DNA from: CAZMRF01 sp964568735
GTDB taxonomy: Bacteria; Acidobacteriota; Polarisedimenticolia; JACPZX01
NCBI GenBank assembly: GCA_964568735.1
Contig: CAZMRF010000008.1
Span: 1 to 64,000, forward strand
Length of the DNA: 64,000 nt
Reading direction: 5' to 3'
The position numbers and the translations under genes are program-made. This document shows positions 43,689-52,775 of this stretch, piece by piece (positions within the stretch are counted from its first letter, which is position 1; each line of letters begins with the position of its first letter). A model generated the notes under the pieces. The model was not told the DNA's origin and did not search any database. It was given only the letters and a program-made list of their open reading frames with translations.

Positions 43689-44570
43689 ATGCAACAGGGG
43701 AACCGCCCAGAACGCGGAGGCTCCAGTTCACAGAGTCTGAAGAAGTATCTTCAAGAGATCGCAAAGCTCCCGCGGATCACTGCCGACGAAGAGAAGAAGC
43801 TCGGGGCCCGGATCAAGCGGGGTGGCAGAGAGGGACGGGAGGCCATCCAGAAGCTCGTGGAGGCCAACCTCCGGTTCGTCGTCAGCTTTGCCAAGAAGTA
43901 CCGCGGCTGCGGACTCTCCTTCCTTGACCTGATCAACGAAGGCAACATCGGCCTCATCGAGGCGGCGAAGCGCTTCGACCCCGGCAAGAACGTCAAGTTC
44001 ATCACCTACGCCGTCTGGTGGATCCGGCAGTCGATCGTCCACGCTCTCTCCGATCAGAGCGGGGCCTTCAGGCTCCCCCAGAAGCAGGCCAACCTCCTCT
44101 ACCGGATCGGCAAGACGATCCAGCAGCTCACGCTCGAGAACGAGCGGGCGCCGAGCCCGGAGGAAATCGCGGACCGGCTGAAGATCCAGCCGGAGGAGGT
44201 CACCGCGCTGCTCCGGGTCGCCGACGACAACGTCTCTCTCAGCACCGTGATCGACGAGGAGCACAACTTCCACGTCGCGGACAAGATCGAGCAGGATTCG
44301 GTGACGGCCCCGGACGAGAACTACTTCCGCTCCTCGCTCAAGGACCTCATCCGCGGCTGCCTGGAGGACCTCGACGACAAGGAAGAGCTCGTGGTCCGGC
44401 TCCGCTTCGGGCTTGCCGAAGGAGGCGGGGAGAAGGACCCGATGACGTTGAAGGAGATTGGCGATATCCTCCACCTGTCCAGGGAGCGGATCCGGCAGAT
44501 CGAGGCCCAGGCGCTCGAGAAGATGTTCCGTTCCGAACGAGTCCAGCATCTCAGGATCTACTTGAACTGA
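43689..44570 (+). CDS. RNA polymerase sigma factor, RpoD family (group 2-like)
   Basis: A 293-residue sigma-70 factor lacking region 1.1. Region 1.2 starts SLKKYLQEIAKLPRITADEE; region 2 has LVEANLRFVVSFAKKY, LDLINEGNIGLIEAAKRFDP and KFITYAVWWIRQSIVHAL; region 3 includes FRLPQKQANLLYRIGK; region 4.2 is MTLKEIGDILHLSRERIRQI. It has the promoter-recognition features of the primary sigma but the length of an alternative one, such as a stationary-phase or stress sigma. Start ATG 43689 follows a GGGAGAGGGTGG. Its position after dnaK hints at stress control. Confidence 0.9.
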   Translation: MQQGNRPERGGSSSQSLKKYLQEIAKLPRITADEEKKLGARIKRGGREGREAIQKLVEANLRFVVSFAKKYRGCGLSFLDLINEGNIGLIEAAKRFDPGKNVKFITYAVWWIRQSIVHALSDQSGAFRLPQKQANLLYRIGKTIQQLTLENERAPSPEEIADRLKIQPEEVTALLRVADDNVSLSTVIDEEHNFHVADKIEQDSVTAPDENYFRSSLKDLIRGCLEDLDDKEELVVRLRFGLAEGGGEKDPMTLKEIGDILHLSRERIRQIEAQALEKMFRSERVQHLRIYLN

Positions 44571-44664
44571 CGCCGGAAGCGCCAGGGCATCAGGATTGGT
44601 CGTGACGGGCTCCCGGGAGCCTCTCGGAGGCGTGACCCGGGCAGGCTCACAGAGGCTCTCTCCC

Positions 44665-45504
44665 ATGAGGCCCGACAGCACCCCTCGTCCAGCAGGCGCC
44701 CCCGATCGCTCGCCGCCCCCCGCGAGCGTCAGGTGTCCCGACTGCGGAGGAACCGGGTTTCGCGTGATCCGGGAGGGCGGCAGCGGCCGAAGCTATGCCG
44801 GCCCCTGCCCCTGCACGCGGGAAGAGAGGGTCCGGGCCCTGCTCCGGCGCGCCCGCATCCCGAGCCGCTACTCCGCCTGTGACTTCGGGTCCTTCTCCAC
44901 CGACGCTCGCTTCGATCCGTCCATCGAGAGGGCCTGCATGGCAACGCGCGAGTTCGTCCAGAGCTACTCGGCGCGCCGGGCCCGCGAGGAGGCGGAGTTC
45001 GGCCTGCTGCTCCTCGGCCCCCCCGGGGTGGGGAAGACGCACCTCGCGGTGGCCGCGCTGCGCGAGCTGATCCTCGAGCACGGGGTCCAGGGGCTTTTCG
45101 CCGACTTCCGCGAGCTCATCAAGAGCCTGCAGGCCTCCTACGATCCGCTCGCGCAGGACTCCGAGATGGAGCTTCTCCGGCCCCTCGTCCAGGCCGAAGT
45201 CCTGGTCTTCGACGACCTGGGCGCGGCCCGGATGACCGAGTGGGTCCGCGACATGGTCGGCCACATCGTCAACAGCCGCTACAACGAACGGAAAGTCACC
45301 CTCATCACCAGCAACCTCAGCGACGCTCCCGCGGGCAAGGACTCGAACCACCCGGTTCTCACCGAGCGGATCGGCCCGGCGGTTCGATCGAGGCTGCACG
45401 AGATGTGCGTGTCGGTCGAGATCACGGGGAAGGACTTTCGTGTCAATGAGGACTTCCGCCTCAACGTGAAGCGATCGACCCGCCGGCCTCGCCGGCGGAG
45501 CTGA
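44665..45504 (+). CDS. DnaC/IstB-type AAA+ ATPase with N-terminal zinc ribbon
   Basis: A 279-residue ATPase. After a short basic leader comes CPDCGGTGFRVI with a second Cys pair in PCPCTREERV (zinc ribbon). The AAA+ core has Walker A LLLGPPGVGKTHLAVAAL, Walker B VLVFDDLGAARMTEW and sensor 1 TLITSNLSD, typical of the DnaC/DnaI helicase-loader and IstB family. No insertion sequence is next to it, so a replication-loader role is favoured over transposon IstB. Start ATG 44665; a GTG at 44596 is in frame. Confidence 0.85.
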   Translation: MRPDSTPRPAGAPDRSPPPASVRCPDCGGTGFRVIREGGSGRSYAGPCPCTREERVRALLRRARIPSRYSACDFGSFSTDARFDPSIERACMATREFVQSYSARRAREEAEFGLLLLGPPGVGKTHLAVAALRELILEHGVQGLFADFRELIKSLQASYDPLAQDSEMELLRPLVQAEVLVFDDLGAARMTEWVRDMVGHIVNSRYNERKVTLITSNLSDAPAGKDSNHPVLTERIGPAVRSRLHEMCVSVEITGKDFRVNEDFRLNVKRSTRRPRRRS

Positions 45505-45604
45505 GCGGGAATTCCCCGAGCCCGGCGGGCGTTACGCCGGACAAGCTCCCGAGCCTCTGATAGAATCCAGCCGGCCTCCTGCACTCCCTGACCGGAGTCT
45601 CCCC

Positions 45605-46789
45605 TTGGACAGCGAGATCATCGTCCTGCACGGCGCCCGCACGGGCATGGCCGCCTACAACGGCCGTCTTGCCGGCCTGAGCGAGATCGAGCTGGGATCG
45701 CTGGCTGCACGCGGCGCCCTCGTGCGCAGCGGCGTTCCAGCCGAGGCCGTCGATCACGTGATCATGGGCAACGCCCTGCAGACATCGGGGAACGCGGCCT
45801 ACGGGGCGCGCCACGTCGCGCTGAAGGCGGGGATTCCGGAGCGGGTTCCGGCTCTCACCGTCAACCGGCTCTGCGGATCGGGCATCCAGGCCGTGATCTC
45901 CGCCTCCCACATGATTGCAGCCGGCGAAGCGGAGGTCTGCGTCGCCGGGGGCATGGAGAACATGTCCCAGGCCCCTCACGTCATCCGGGGAGCACGCAGG
46001 GGATTCCGGCTGGGTGAAGGGCGGCTCGAGGATTCCCTCGTCGTGGCACTCACGGACGGCTACTGCGGGTTGATGATGGCCGAAACGGCCGAGGTCCTCG
46101 CTCGTGAGGCGGGCATCACGCGGAGGGAGTGCGATGCCTATGCCCTCCGGAGCCAGCAGGCCGCGGAAGCCGCCTGGCAGGCCGGGCGCTTCCAGGAGGA
46201 GATCGTGCCGGTGGAGATCCGGGAGAAAGGCCGCGTTCAGGAATTCGCCGAAGACGATCACCGGCGGCCGCAGACGACCTCAGACGCGCTCGCGGCCCTG
46301 CCCCCCGCCTTCGGTCGCGGCGAGCTGGTCACCGCAGGGAACGCCTCGGGGATCGTGGATGGAGCCGCCGCGCTCGTCCTGTCCGGGGCTCGCCGGGCCG
46401 AGGCGGAGGGATGGACCCGGCTCGGCCGGCTCGCCGGCTGGGGATACGCGGGCGTCCCGCCTAGAATCATGGGGATCGGCCCCGTCCCCGCCATCCGCGC
46501 AGCACTCGATCGCGCGGGCCTCTCCATCGACGAGATCGATCTCTTGGAGATCAACGAAGCCTTCGCTGCTCAATACCTCGCCGTCGAGAAGGAGCTGCAC
46601 CTGGATCGGGAGAAGGTGAACGTGAACGGAGGCGCGATCGCCCTGGGGCATCCCCTGGGCGCAACGGGCGCCCGGCTCGTCCTCACACTCCTCCTCGAGC
46701 TGCGGCGGCGTGGCGCACGGTACGGGGTGGCGGCAGCCTGCATCGGCGGGGGGCAGGGCATCGCCCTCGTCGTCGACGCTCAATGCTGA
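45605..46789 (+). CDS. Acetyl-CoA C-acyltransferase (thiolase)
   Basis: A 394-residue thiolase. The nucleophile Cys is in VNRLCGSGIQAV near residue 90, then GGMENMSQAPHVIRG, the NEAFAAQY motif, the general-base His in GGAIALGHPLGATGAR near 348, and the second Cys in ACIGGGQGIAL near 379. Degradative or acetoacetyl-CoA type cannot be separated from sequence alone. TTG start. It precedes an enoyl-CoA hydratase, consistent with beta-oxidation or short-chain CoA metabolism. Confidence 0.93.
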   Translation: MDSEIIVLHGARTGMAAYNGRLAGLSEIELGSLAARGALVRSGVPAEAVDHVIMGNALQTSGNAAYGARHVALKAGIPERVPALTVNRLCGSGIQAVISASHMIAAGEAEVCVAGGMENMSQAPHVIRGARRGFRLGEGRLEDSLVVALTDGYCGLMMAETAEVLAREAGITRRECDAYALRSQQAAEAAWQAGRFQEEIVPVEIREKGRVQEFAEDDHRRPQTTSDALAALPPAFGRGELVTAGNASGIVDGAAALVLSGARRAEAEGWTRLGRLAGWGYAGVPPRIMGIGPVPAIRAALDRAGLSIDEIDLLEINEAFAAQYLAVEKELHLDREKVNVNGGAIALGHPLGATGARLVLTLLLELRRRGARYGVAAACIGGGQGIALVVDAQC

Positions 46790-46896
46790 GGGATGCCATG
46801 ATTCGGACGAAGAACTAGCTCCGCAGAGTCACGACAGATTCGCCGCGGCCCCGTGGTGCTCCGGCCCGCGGCGGACCCTGGTCCGGGAGAGATGCC

Positions 46897-47679
46897 ATGA
46901 CCTACAAGAACCTCCTCTACGAGAACAACGACGGCGTCGTCCGCATCACCGTCAACCGTCCCGAGAAGCTCAACGCGCTGAACCGCGAGACTCTCCGAGA
47001 GCTCGACCAGGCGCTCTCCATGTACCAGGGCGACGACGCAGCCCGTGCGCTCATCGTGACGGGCAGTGGCTCGCGCGCCTTCGTGGCGGGGGCCGATATC
47101 GCCGAGCTCGCGGAGCAGACACCCCGGGAAGGCCAGGACTACGCGCTCTACGGGCAATCCGTTCTCTCCCGGCTCGAGCGCAGCCGGAAGCCGACCATCG
47201 CCGCCATCAACGGTTTCGCGCTCGGGGGCGGGCTCGAGCTCGCGCTCGCCTGTCAGATCCGGGTCGCGGCGGAGGGGGCCTCCCTCGGCCTGCCGGAGGT
47301 CACTCTCGGCCTCATCCCGGGGTTCGGGGGCACCCAGCGGCTGCCTCGCCTCGTGGGGCGCGGGAAGGCTCTCGAGCTGATCCTGACGGGCGACCGGCTG
47401 GATGCCCAGGAGGCCTTGAAGACGGGCCTCGTCAACAGGGTCGTCCCCGCCGATCAGCTCATCGAAACCTGCGAGAAGCTCGCAAAGACCATACTCTCGC
47501 GTGGGCCCATCGCCGTCAGCTTCGCCATCGACTCGGTCAACAGGGGACTCGACATGCCCCTCTCGGAGGGGCTCTTCCTCGAAGCGGGTCTTTTCGGCCT
47601 CTTGACGGCCACCGATGATGCCAGGGAAGGGACCGGCGCCTTCCTGGAAAAGCGCAAGCCCGCATTCCGCGGACGGTGA
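46897..47679 (+). CDS. Enoyl-CoA hydratase/isomerase family protein
   Basis: A 260-residue crotonase-fold enzyme hydrating enoyl-CoA. Oxyanion-hole segments SRAFVAGADIAEL and INGFALGGGLELAL are present, and the two catalytic Glu candidates are in GGGLELALAC (about 112) and GLPEVTLGLIPG (about 132). C-terminal helix typical of the family. Separated from the thiolase by 107 nt with no gene. Its stop overlaps a GTG at 47676. Confidence 0.92.
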   Translation: MTYKNLLYENNDGVVRITVNRPEKLNALNRETLRELDQALSMYQGDDAARALIVTGSGSRAFVAGADIAELAEQTPREGQDYALYGQSVLSRLERSRKPTIAAINGFALGGGLELALACQIRVAAEGASLGLPEVTLGLIPGFGGTQRLPRLVGRGKALELILTGDRLDAQEALKTGLVNRVVPADQLIETCEKLAKTILSRGPIAVSFAIDSVNRGLDMPLSEGLFLEAGLFGLLTATDDAREGTGAFLEKRKPAFRGR

Positions 47680-47696
47680 CGGGGAGGGCCTGTCCG

Positions 47697-49811
47697 ATGG
47701 CTCTCGATCTTCCAGCGAGCCTGCCCGGCCGGGCCTCTCCGCGCAACCCGCTCAGCGGGCTGCGCTATGCCGTCCTGATCCTCCTCGTGCTCCTGACGGG
47801 CGCCGTGGCCTACCTGATCGCCGACAGGTCGCGCGGCGAAGGCGGCCCTCCTCTCACGTCGCTGGAAACGGGCGAGGGGGTGGCGCAGCGCTCGCTGAAC
47901 CTCGACCTCAAGCGAACGCGCCGCGGGCTCCCCTCGCTGCAGATCACGGCCCGCGAGGCGCTGACCTACCGCGCCGGAGGCACCGTGCTTCACGACGTGT
48001 CCGTCACCGTTTTCGACGAGGGTCAGGAGCGGACGGAGATCTCGGCGCCGCTCGCGGTGTCGGGTGAGGCCTCCGCGGGGGGGTGGAGCTTCCGGGAGGG
48101 AGTCGTCTTGAAGAACGAGCGGGGCCTGCACGTGGAGGTCCCCGAGATCACCTACCGCGAATCTCCCCCTGAGCTCAACGCGACGGGCGAGGTGGTGTTC
48201 AGCACAGGGAGCGTCGAGGGGAGGGCGAGGGGCCTCCGTTACCTGGTGGCCCGGCGCCGGCTCGAGTTCCTCTCCGACGTGAGCATCTCGGCCGCCGACT
48301 CCTCGGGAGCGCAGCGCACGATCCTGGCGACCTCGGCACGGCTGGACCCCCGATCCGACCTCGTGACCTTCATGGGCTACGTGATGCAGAGCTCGACGGG
48401 CCAGACGCTCTCGGGGAGCCTGGTCGAGGTGGGCCTCGAAGCCGAGGGAAGCAACAAGCGCGTGCGCTCCCTGCGAGCCCTCCGCGGCTTCCGCGCGTTC
48501 TTTCCCGCGGATCCAGCCGGAGGCGCGCCGGTATCGGCTGAAGGCCACACCCTGACGGGAGACAGGCTGGAGCTGCAGCTGGATCCGGAGGGCCTCCCTG
48601 TCGCCGTCTTCGCGGAAGGGGGGGTCCGCCTCGCCGACGGCAACCCGGAGGAGCACCCGAGGAGTCTCTCGAGCGACCGGCTCGACGCGGAATTCCGGGA
48701 GGGCCGGATCGTGAAGGTGACCGCGAGCCAATCGGCGCAGCTTCAGATTCCCGCTGCGAGGGACCCGCGCGGCGAGAGCGCGACCGTCGATGCGGGGAGG
48801 ATCACCGCCGGCATCGACCAGGCCGGCCGGAGCTTCGAGGCCATCGAGGCCGAGGGAGATGTGAAGGTTTCCCACGGGACGAGGACTCTCGAGTCGCCGA
48901 AGCTCCGCTACGAGCCCTCGCAGGAGAGGTGGATCCTGAGCGGAAGCGCGGAGAGCCCGGCAAGCCTGACGACGGAGGGCGCCACGATTGCGGCGAACGA
49001 GATCGAGATCGACAGAACCCAGGAGATCCTCCTGGCACGGGGCCGCGTCAAGACCACGACCTCCTCCCCCGCGAGCCCCGCGACTCCGGGTGCCGGGACT
49101 CCTGCTGCCGGGACGACGGTGCCTGGAGCTGGAGCTCGCGGCCTGGAGGGGCTCTTCGGCTCAGAGGGAGGCGCCCTTCACGCGATGTCGGAACGGTTGA
49201 GGCTCCAGATGAAGGAGCGGCAGGCGAGGTACACCGGAGGAGTGAGGATCTGGAAAGGGAGCGGCAGCATCGAAGCGCTGGAGGTCCGATTCTCCGAGGC
49301 CGAGGGACTCCTCGACGCCGAAGGGGGAGTGGTCGCCCGCATCCCCGTCGAGGGCGCCTCGGATCCTTCAACGCGCACCGTCACGATCACCTCGTCGAGC
49401 CTGCGCTACCGCAGGGATGCCATGGATGCCCGGTTCGGGGGGGGGACCGTGGCCACGACGGGGGGCCTCAGGATCCAGGCCGAGAGCATGCACGCCACCG
49501 GCACGACGCTGGAAGGGCTCAGGCAGCTCGAGGCCGATGGAGGCGTGACCCTTCGGCAGGGGAGGATCCTCGGCGAAGGCGATCGACTCGTGGCCGATTT
49601 CCCATCCGAGCGTTTCTCGCTCATCGGGAAGGGGCGACTCGCAACGATGCAAGATCAGTCTAATCAGCAGGTTGCGCGTGGGGCTGTGTTGACTTACGAG
49701 AGGTCGACTGGTAGGATTCAAGTCGAGTCCGAATCGGGCGGAAGGACCTGGATCACGCTTCGGCCGACGTCGGAAGAGGGTGAGCGCGGTGATCCGAAGC
49801 CTCCACGCTGA
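47697..49811 (+). CDS. LptC/LptA-like LPS-transport fusion protein
   Basis: A protein of about 704 residues with one N-terminal membrane helix (LRYAVLILLVLLTGAVAYLI, about residues 20-39) and a long beta-rich periplasmic part of LptC- and OstA/LptA-like repeats: RTEISAPLAVSGEASAGGWS, YEPSQERWILSGSAESPASL, TIAANEIEIDRTQEILLARG and YTGGVRIWKGSGSIEAL. LPS is moved across the periplasm by such a bridge. Separate LptC (about 190) and LptA (about 180) are much shorter, so several modules are fused here. Start chosen at ATG 47697 behind GGGGAGGG; a GTG at 47676 is possible. It overlaps lptB by 32 nt. Confidence 0.75.
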   Translation: MALDLPASLPGRASPRNPLSGLRYAVLILLVLLTGAVAYLIADRSRGEGGPPLTSLETGEGVAQRSLNLDLKRTRRGLPSLQITAREALTYRAGGTVLHDVSVTVFDEGQERTEISAPLAVSGEASAGGWSFREGVVLKNERGLHVEVPEITYRESPPELNATGEVVFSTGSVEGRARGLRYLVARRRLEFLSDVSISAADSSGAQRTILATSARLDPRSDLVTFMGYVMQSSTGQTLSGSLVEVGLEAEGSNKRVRSLRALRGFRAFFPADPAGGAPVSAEGHTLTGDRLELQLDPEGLPVAVFAEGGVRLADGNPEEHPRSLSSDRLDAEFREGRIVKVTASQSAQLQIPAARDPRGESATVDAGRITAGIDQAGRSFEAIEAEGDVKVSHGTRTLESPKLRYEPSQERWILSGSAESPASLTTEGATIAANEIEIDRTQEILLARGRVKTTTSSPASPATPGAGTPAAGTTVPGAGARGLEGLFGSEGGALHAMSERLRLQMKERQARYTGGVRIWKGSGSIEALEVRFSEAEGLLDAEGGVVARIPVEGASDPSTRTVTITSSSLRYRRDAMDARFGGGTVATTGGLRIQAESMHATGTTLEGLRQLEADGGVTLRQGRILGEGDRLVADFPSERFSLIGKGRLATMQDQSNQQVARGAVLTYERSTGRIQVESESGGRTWITLRPTSEEGERGDPKPPR

Positions 49812-50517
49812 AGGAATTTCGAAGAGCTACCGGAAGCGTCACGTCGTCACAGACGTGACCCTGCGCATACAGGGCGGGGAGATTGTCGGTCTCCTGGGTC
49901 CCAACGGCGCCGGCAAGACCACCACCTTCGGATGCATCCTGGGCCTCGTTCGGCCCGACAGAGGCCGGGTCACCCTCGACGACCAGGACATCACCTCTCT
50001 TCCGATGTATCTGCGCGCCCGCCGCGGGCTCGGATACCTGCCCCAGGAAGCTTCGGTCTTCCGGAAGATGACGGTGGAGGACAACCTCCTCGCCATCCTC
50101 GAGACGCTTCGATTGGGGAGCGACGAGATGCGCGAGCGCTCCGCGAGCCTCCTTGAGGAGTTCGGTCTCTCCCACCTCGCGCGGCAGAAGGGCTCGACGC
50201 TCTCCGGGGGCGAACGACGCCGGCTCGAGATCGCACGGGCCCTCACGACGAGTCCATCCTTCATTCTCCTCGACGAACCCTTCGCGGGGATCGATCCCAT
50301 CGCCCGCGCGGATCTCCAGCGCGTCGTCGCGCATCTCAAGGAGAGAGGGTTGGGGATCCTGATCACGGATCACAACGTTCGGGAGACTTTACAAATAACC
50401 GACCGGGCGTACATTATCGCGGAGGGAACCATCCTCGAATCAGGTCCACCGGACGAACTGGCCTCGAACCCCCGCGTGCGCGAGGTTTACCTGGGGGATC
50501 AGTTCCAGCTCGCCTGA
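49780..50517 (+). CDS. lptB: LPS export ABC transporter ATPase LptB
   Basis: Drives LPS extraction from the inner membrane. The 245-residue ATPase has Walker A LLGPNGAGKTTTF near residues 38-50, Q-loop LGYLPQEASVF, signature LSGGERRRLEIARAL, Walker B FILLDEPFAGIDP and H-loop ITDHNVRET. The LptB-type DHNVRETL and C-terminal EVYLGDQFQL ending fit. GTG start. It lies in the widely conserved order lptA-lptB-rpoN-hpf. Confidence 0.94.
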   Translation: MSAVIRSLHAEGISKSYRKRHVVTDVTLRIQGGEIVGLLGPNGAGKTTTFGCILGLVRPDRGRVTLDDQDITSLPMYLRARRGLGYLPQEASVFRKMTVEDNLLAILETLRLGSDEMRERSASLLEEFGLSHLARQKGSTLSGGERRRLEIARALTTSPSFILLDEPFAGIDPIARADLQRVVAHLKERGLGILITDHNVRETLQITDRAYIIAEGTILESGPPDELASNPRVREVYLGDQFQLA

Positions 50518-50543
50518 TCCTCGATCAGAGCGAAGCAGAAAAC

Positions 50544-52010
50544 ATGGCGCTCGAGCAGAAACTCAACATCAAGATGAGCCAAAAGCTCATCATGACGCCG
50601 TCGCTGCAGCAAGCGATCAAGCTGCTGCAGTTGAGCAAGCTCGAACTCCTCGAAGAGATCACGCACGAGCTGGTCGAAAACCCGGTCCTCGAGGAAGGCA
50701 CGGAGGTCACGCAGAGCGAGCAGGAGGTGAAGGAAGAGGCGGCAGCTCCTGTCGCCGAGGGCGCCCCGGCCGCAGCAACGACGCCGGCCGAGGGAGACGG
50801 GAAGGAGACCTTCGGCGACGACTTCCTCGACGCCTTCTACGAGAACTTCATCCAGTCCTCGTACGAGCCCAGGGCCCCCGTCGAGCAGATCGACCTCCCG
50901 TCCTTCGAGGCCACGCTCACCAAGCCGCAGACGCTCACCGATCACCTCGAGTGGCAGCTCGAAGCGAGCGCCGTCGACGACCGGGTCAGGGAGATCGCCG
51001 AGGCGATCATCGGCAACCTCAACGACGACGGATACCTCGGGGCGACGGTGGAGGAGCTCCAGGCGATGGGGCCCTACCGGCCGGAGGAGGTCGAGCGCGC
51101 CCTCACGCTCGTGAGGAGCCTGGATCCTCCCGGTGTGGCTGCGCGCGACCTGCGCGAGTGCCTGCTCATCCAGCTGGAGCACCTCGGCCTCGCCGCGAGC
51201 CACGCCGGCGGGATCGTCCGCGACCACTTCGATCAGCTGCAGGGCCACCGGTATCCTGCCCTCGCGCAGGAGCTCGGGTGCGACATGGCCGAGCTCAGCG
51301 CCGCCATCGACGTCATCCGGCACCTGGACCCCTCCCCGGGACTTCGATACAACTCGCGCCGCTCCCAGTACGTCACGCCCGACGTATTCGTCGTGAAGGT
51401 GGAGCGCGCTGAGTATAAGGTCGTCCTGAACGAGGACGGCATGCCGCGGCTGCGGATCAGCGGCCACTACCGGCGGATGCTCGACCATCAGAACCCCGCC
51501 GCGGACAGGGAGGCGCGCTCCTATATCCGGGAGAAGGTCCGCGCCGCGCACAGGTTCATCAAGAGCCTCGACGAGCGCCAGCGCACCATCTTCAAGGTCG
51601 CAACCAGCATCGTCAAGCACGAGAGGGACTTCCTGGACCACGGCATCAATCACATGCGCCCTCTCATCCTCCGCGATGTTGCGGAGGACATCGGGATGCA
51701 CGAGTCCACGGTAAGCCGCGTCGTCAACAACAAGTACATGCACACTCCCCGCGGGCTCTACGAGATGCGGTATTTCTTTCATGCGGCCGTCCCCGGCTCG
51801 GCGGGCGAGGACATCTCTTCGCTCAAGGTGAAGGAAAAGATCCGCGAGATCGTCGCATCGGAGGACAACCAGAGCCCGCTGAGCGACGCGCACATCGTCA
51901 AGCTCCTATCCGAGGAGCATGGCATCAGGATCGCGCGAAGGACGGTGGCCAAGTACCGCGGAGAGCTCAGGATCCCGTCCTCGAACGATCGGAGGCAACC
52001 CCTGGCGTGA
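50544..52010 (+). CDS. rpoN: RNA polymerase sigma-54 factor
   Basis: Sigma factor for -24/-12 promoters, which need an enhancer-binding ATPase. The 488-residue protein has the Gln/Leu-rich activator region (MSQKLIMTPSLQQAIKLLQL), an acidic linker, the core-binding domain, the HTH region ESTVSRVVNNKYMHTPRGLY and the RpoN box ARRTVAKYR near residue 465. Length is typical. It is coupled to hpf by a GTGA overlap. Confidence 0.96.
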   Translation: MALEQKLNIKMSQKLIMTPSLQQAIKLLQLSKLELLEEITHELVENPVLEEGTEVTQSEQEVKEEAAAPVAEGAPAAATTPAEGDGKETFGDDFLDAFYENFIQSSYEPRAPVEQIDLPSFEATLTKPQTLTDHLEWQLEASAVDDRVREIAEAIIGNLNDDGYLGATVEELQAMGPYRPEEVERALTLVRSLDPPGVAARDLRECLLIQLEHLGLAASHAGGIVRDHFDQLQGHRYPALAQELGCDMAELSAAIDVIRHLDPSPGLRYNSRRSQYVTPDVFVVKVERAEYKVVLNEDGMPRLRISGHYRRMLDHQNPAADREARSYIREKVRAAHRFIKSLDERQRTIFKVATSIVKHERDFLDHGINHMRPLILRDVAEDIGMHESTVSRVVNNKYMHTPRGLYEMRYFFHAAVPGSAGEDISSLKVKEKIREIVASEDNQSPLSDAHIVKLLSEEHGIRIARRTVAKYRGELRIPSSNDRRQPLA

Positions 52011-52627
52011 CCCCGACCAATGAGAACTCCGACATGAAGCTCGAGATCACGGGACGGCACGTGAAGGTAACGCCCGCTCTCAGGACCTTCGCGAGCGAGA
52101 AGCTCGAGAAAATCCGGCGCCTCGTGGACGGATCCCTCGAGATTCACGTGATCCTCACCGTCGAGAAGCACCGGCACTCGGCCGAGATCCTCGTCCATGG
52201 CCGGCACCTCGGACTGAGCGCCCGCGAGGTGACTCAGGACATGTACACCTCCATCGGCGAGTGCGTGGAGAAGCTGGAAACCCAGGCGAGGAAGCAGAAG
52301 GAGAAGCTCACCACGCGCAGGAGGAGGGCCGCAGCACTGTCCGAGTCTCCGGTGGAAGCTCCTTCCGTGCCCGAGAGGACCAAGTCCAGCCGGGCGCCTG
52401 CGGCCGCGCGGCGACGCAAGGCCTCCGATGGCGCTGACGCAGACGGGCTCCAGATCGTCCGCACCTCCATGCCCCGTCGCAAACCCATGTCGGTGGAGGA
52501 GGCGGCCGTGCAGGTCATGGAAACCGACCTGGGCTTCATCGTCTTCCGCAACGATCGCTCCCAATCGATCAACATCCTCTACCGGCGGAAAGACGGGCGG
52601 CTCGGCCTTATCGAGCCGGAGAGCTGA
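52007..52627 (+). CDS. hpf: Ribosome hibernation promoting factor, long form
   Basis: A 206-residue long HPF that dimerises 70S ribosomes into inactive 100S particles. N-terminal domain: EITGRHVKVTPALRTFASEK and the basic HRHSAEILVHGR; a disordered Arg/Ala linker; and the C-terminal dimerisation domain RTSMPRRKPMSVEEAAVQVM to INILYRRKDGRLGLIEPES. GTG 52007 overlaps the rpoN stop; ATG 52034 would remove nine residues and fits the family start better. Confidence 0.93.
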   Translation: MTPTNENSDMKLEITGRHVKVTPALRTFASEKLEKIRRLVDGSLEIHVILTVEKHRHSAEILVHGRHLGLSAREVTQDMYTSIGECVEKLETQARKQKEKLTTRRRRAAALSESPVEAPSVPERTKSSRAPAAARRRKASDGADADGLQIVRTSMPRRKPMSVEEAAVQVMETDLGFIVFRNDRSQSINILYRRKDGRLGLIEPES

Positions 52628-52684
52628 AGCCCGAAGATCGCGCATCGCACCCCAGGACGCGCTCATCGTGTCCCTGCACGCTCC

Positions 52685-52714
52685 TTGACACGGCTGGGGA
52701 GCCCCGGCTACGAT
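52685..52714 (+). promoter_or_regulatory. Promoter of the acyl-CoA dehydrogenase/mutase cluster
   Basis: TTGACA (52685-52690), an 18-nt spacer and TACGAT (52709-52714), 61 nt before the first dehydrogenase start. Confidence 0.6.
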
Positions 52715-52775
52715 GCCGTCTATTCCTTGAAACTAAAGAGAGTTACGTGACGCCCGCCCATCTGGATACCACGAC

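Noticed and set aside
44665..45504. IstB of an IS21-type insertion sequence
   Set aside because: No istA or terminal repeats flank it, and an N-terminal zinc ribbon is more like a helicase loader.
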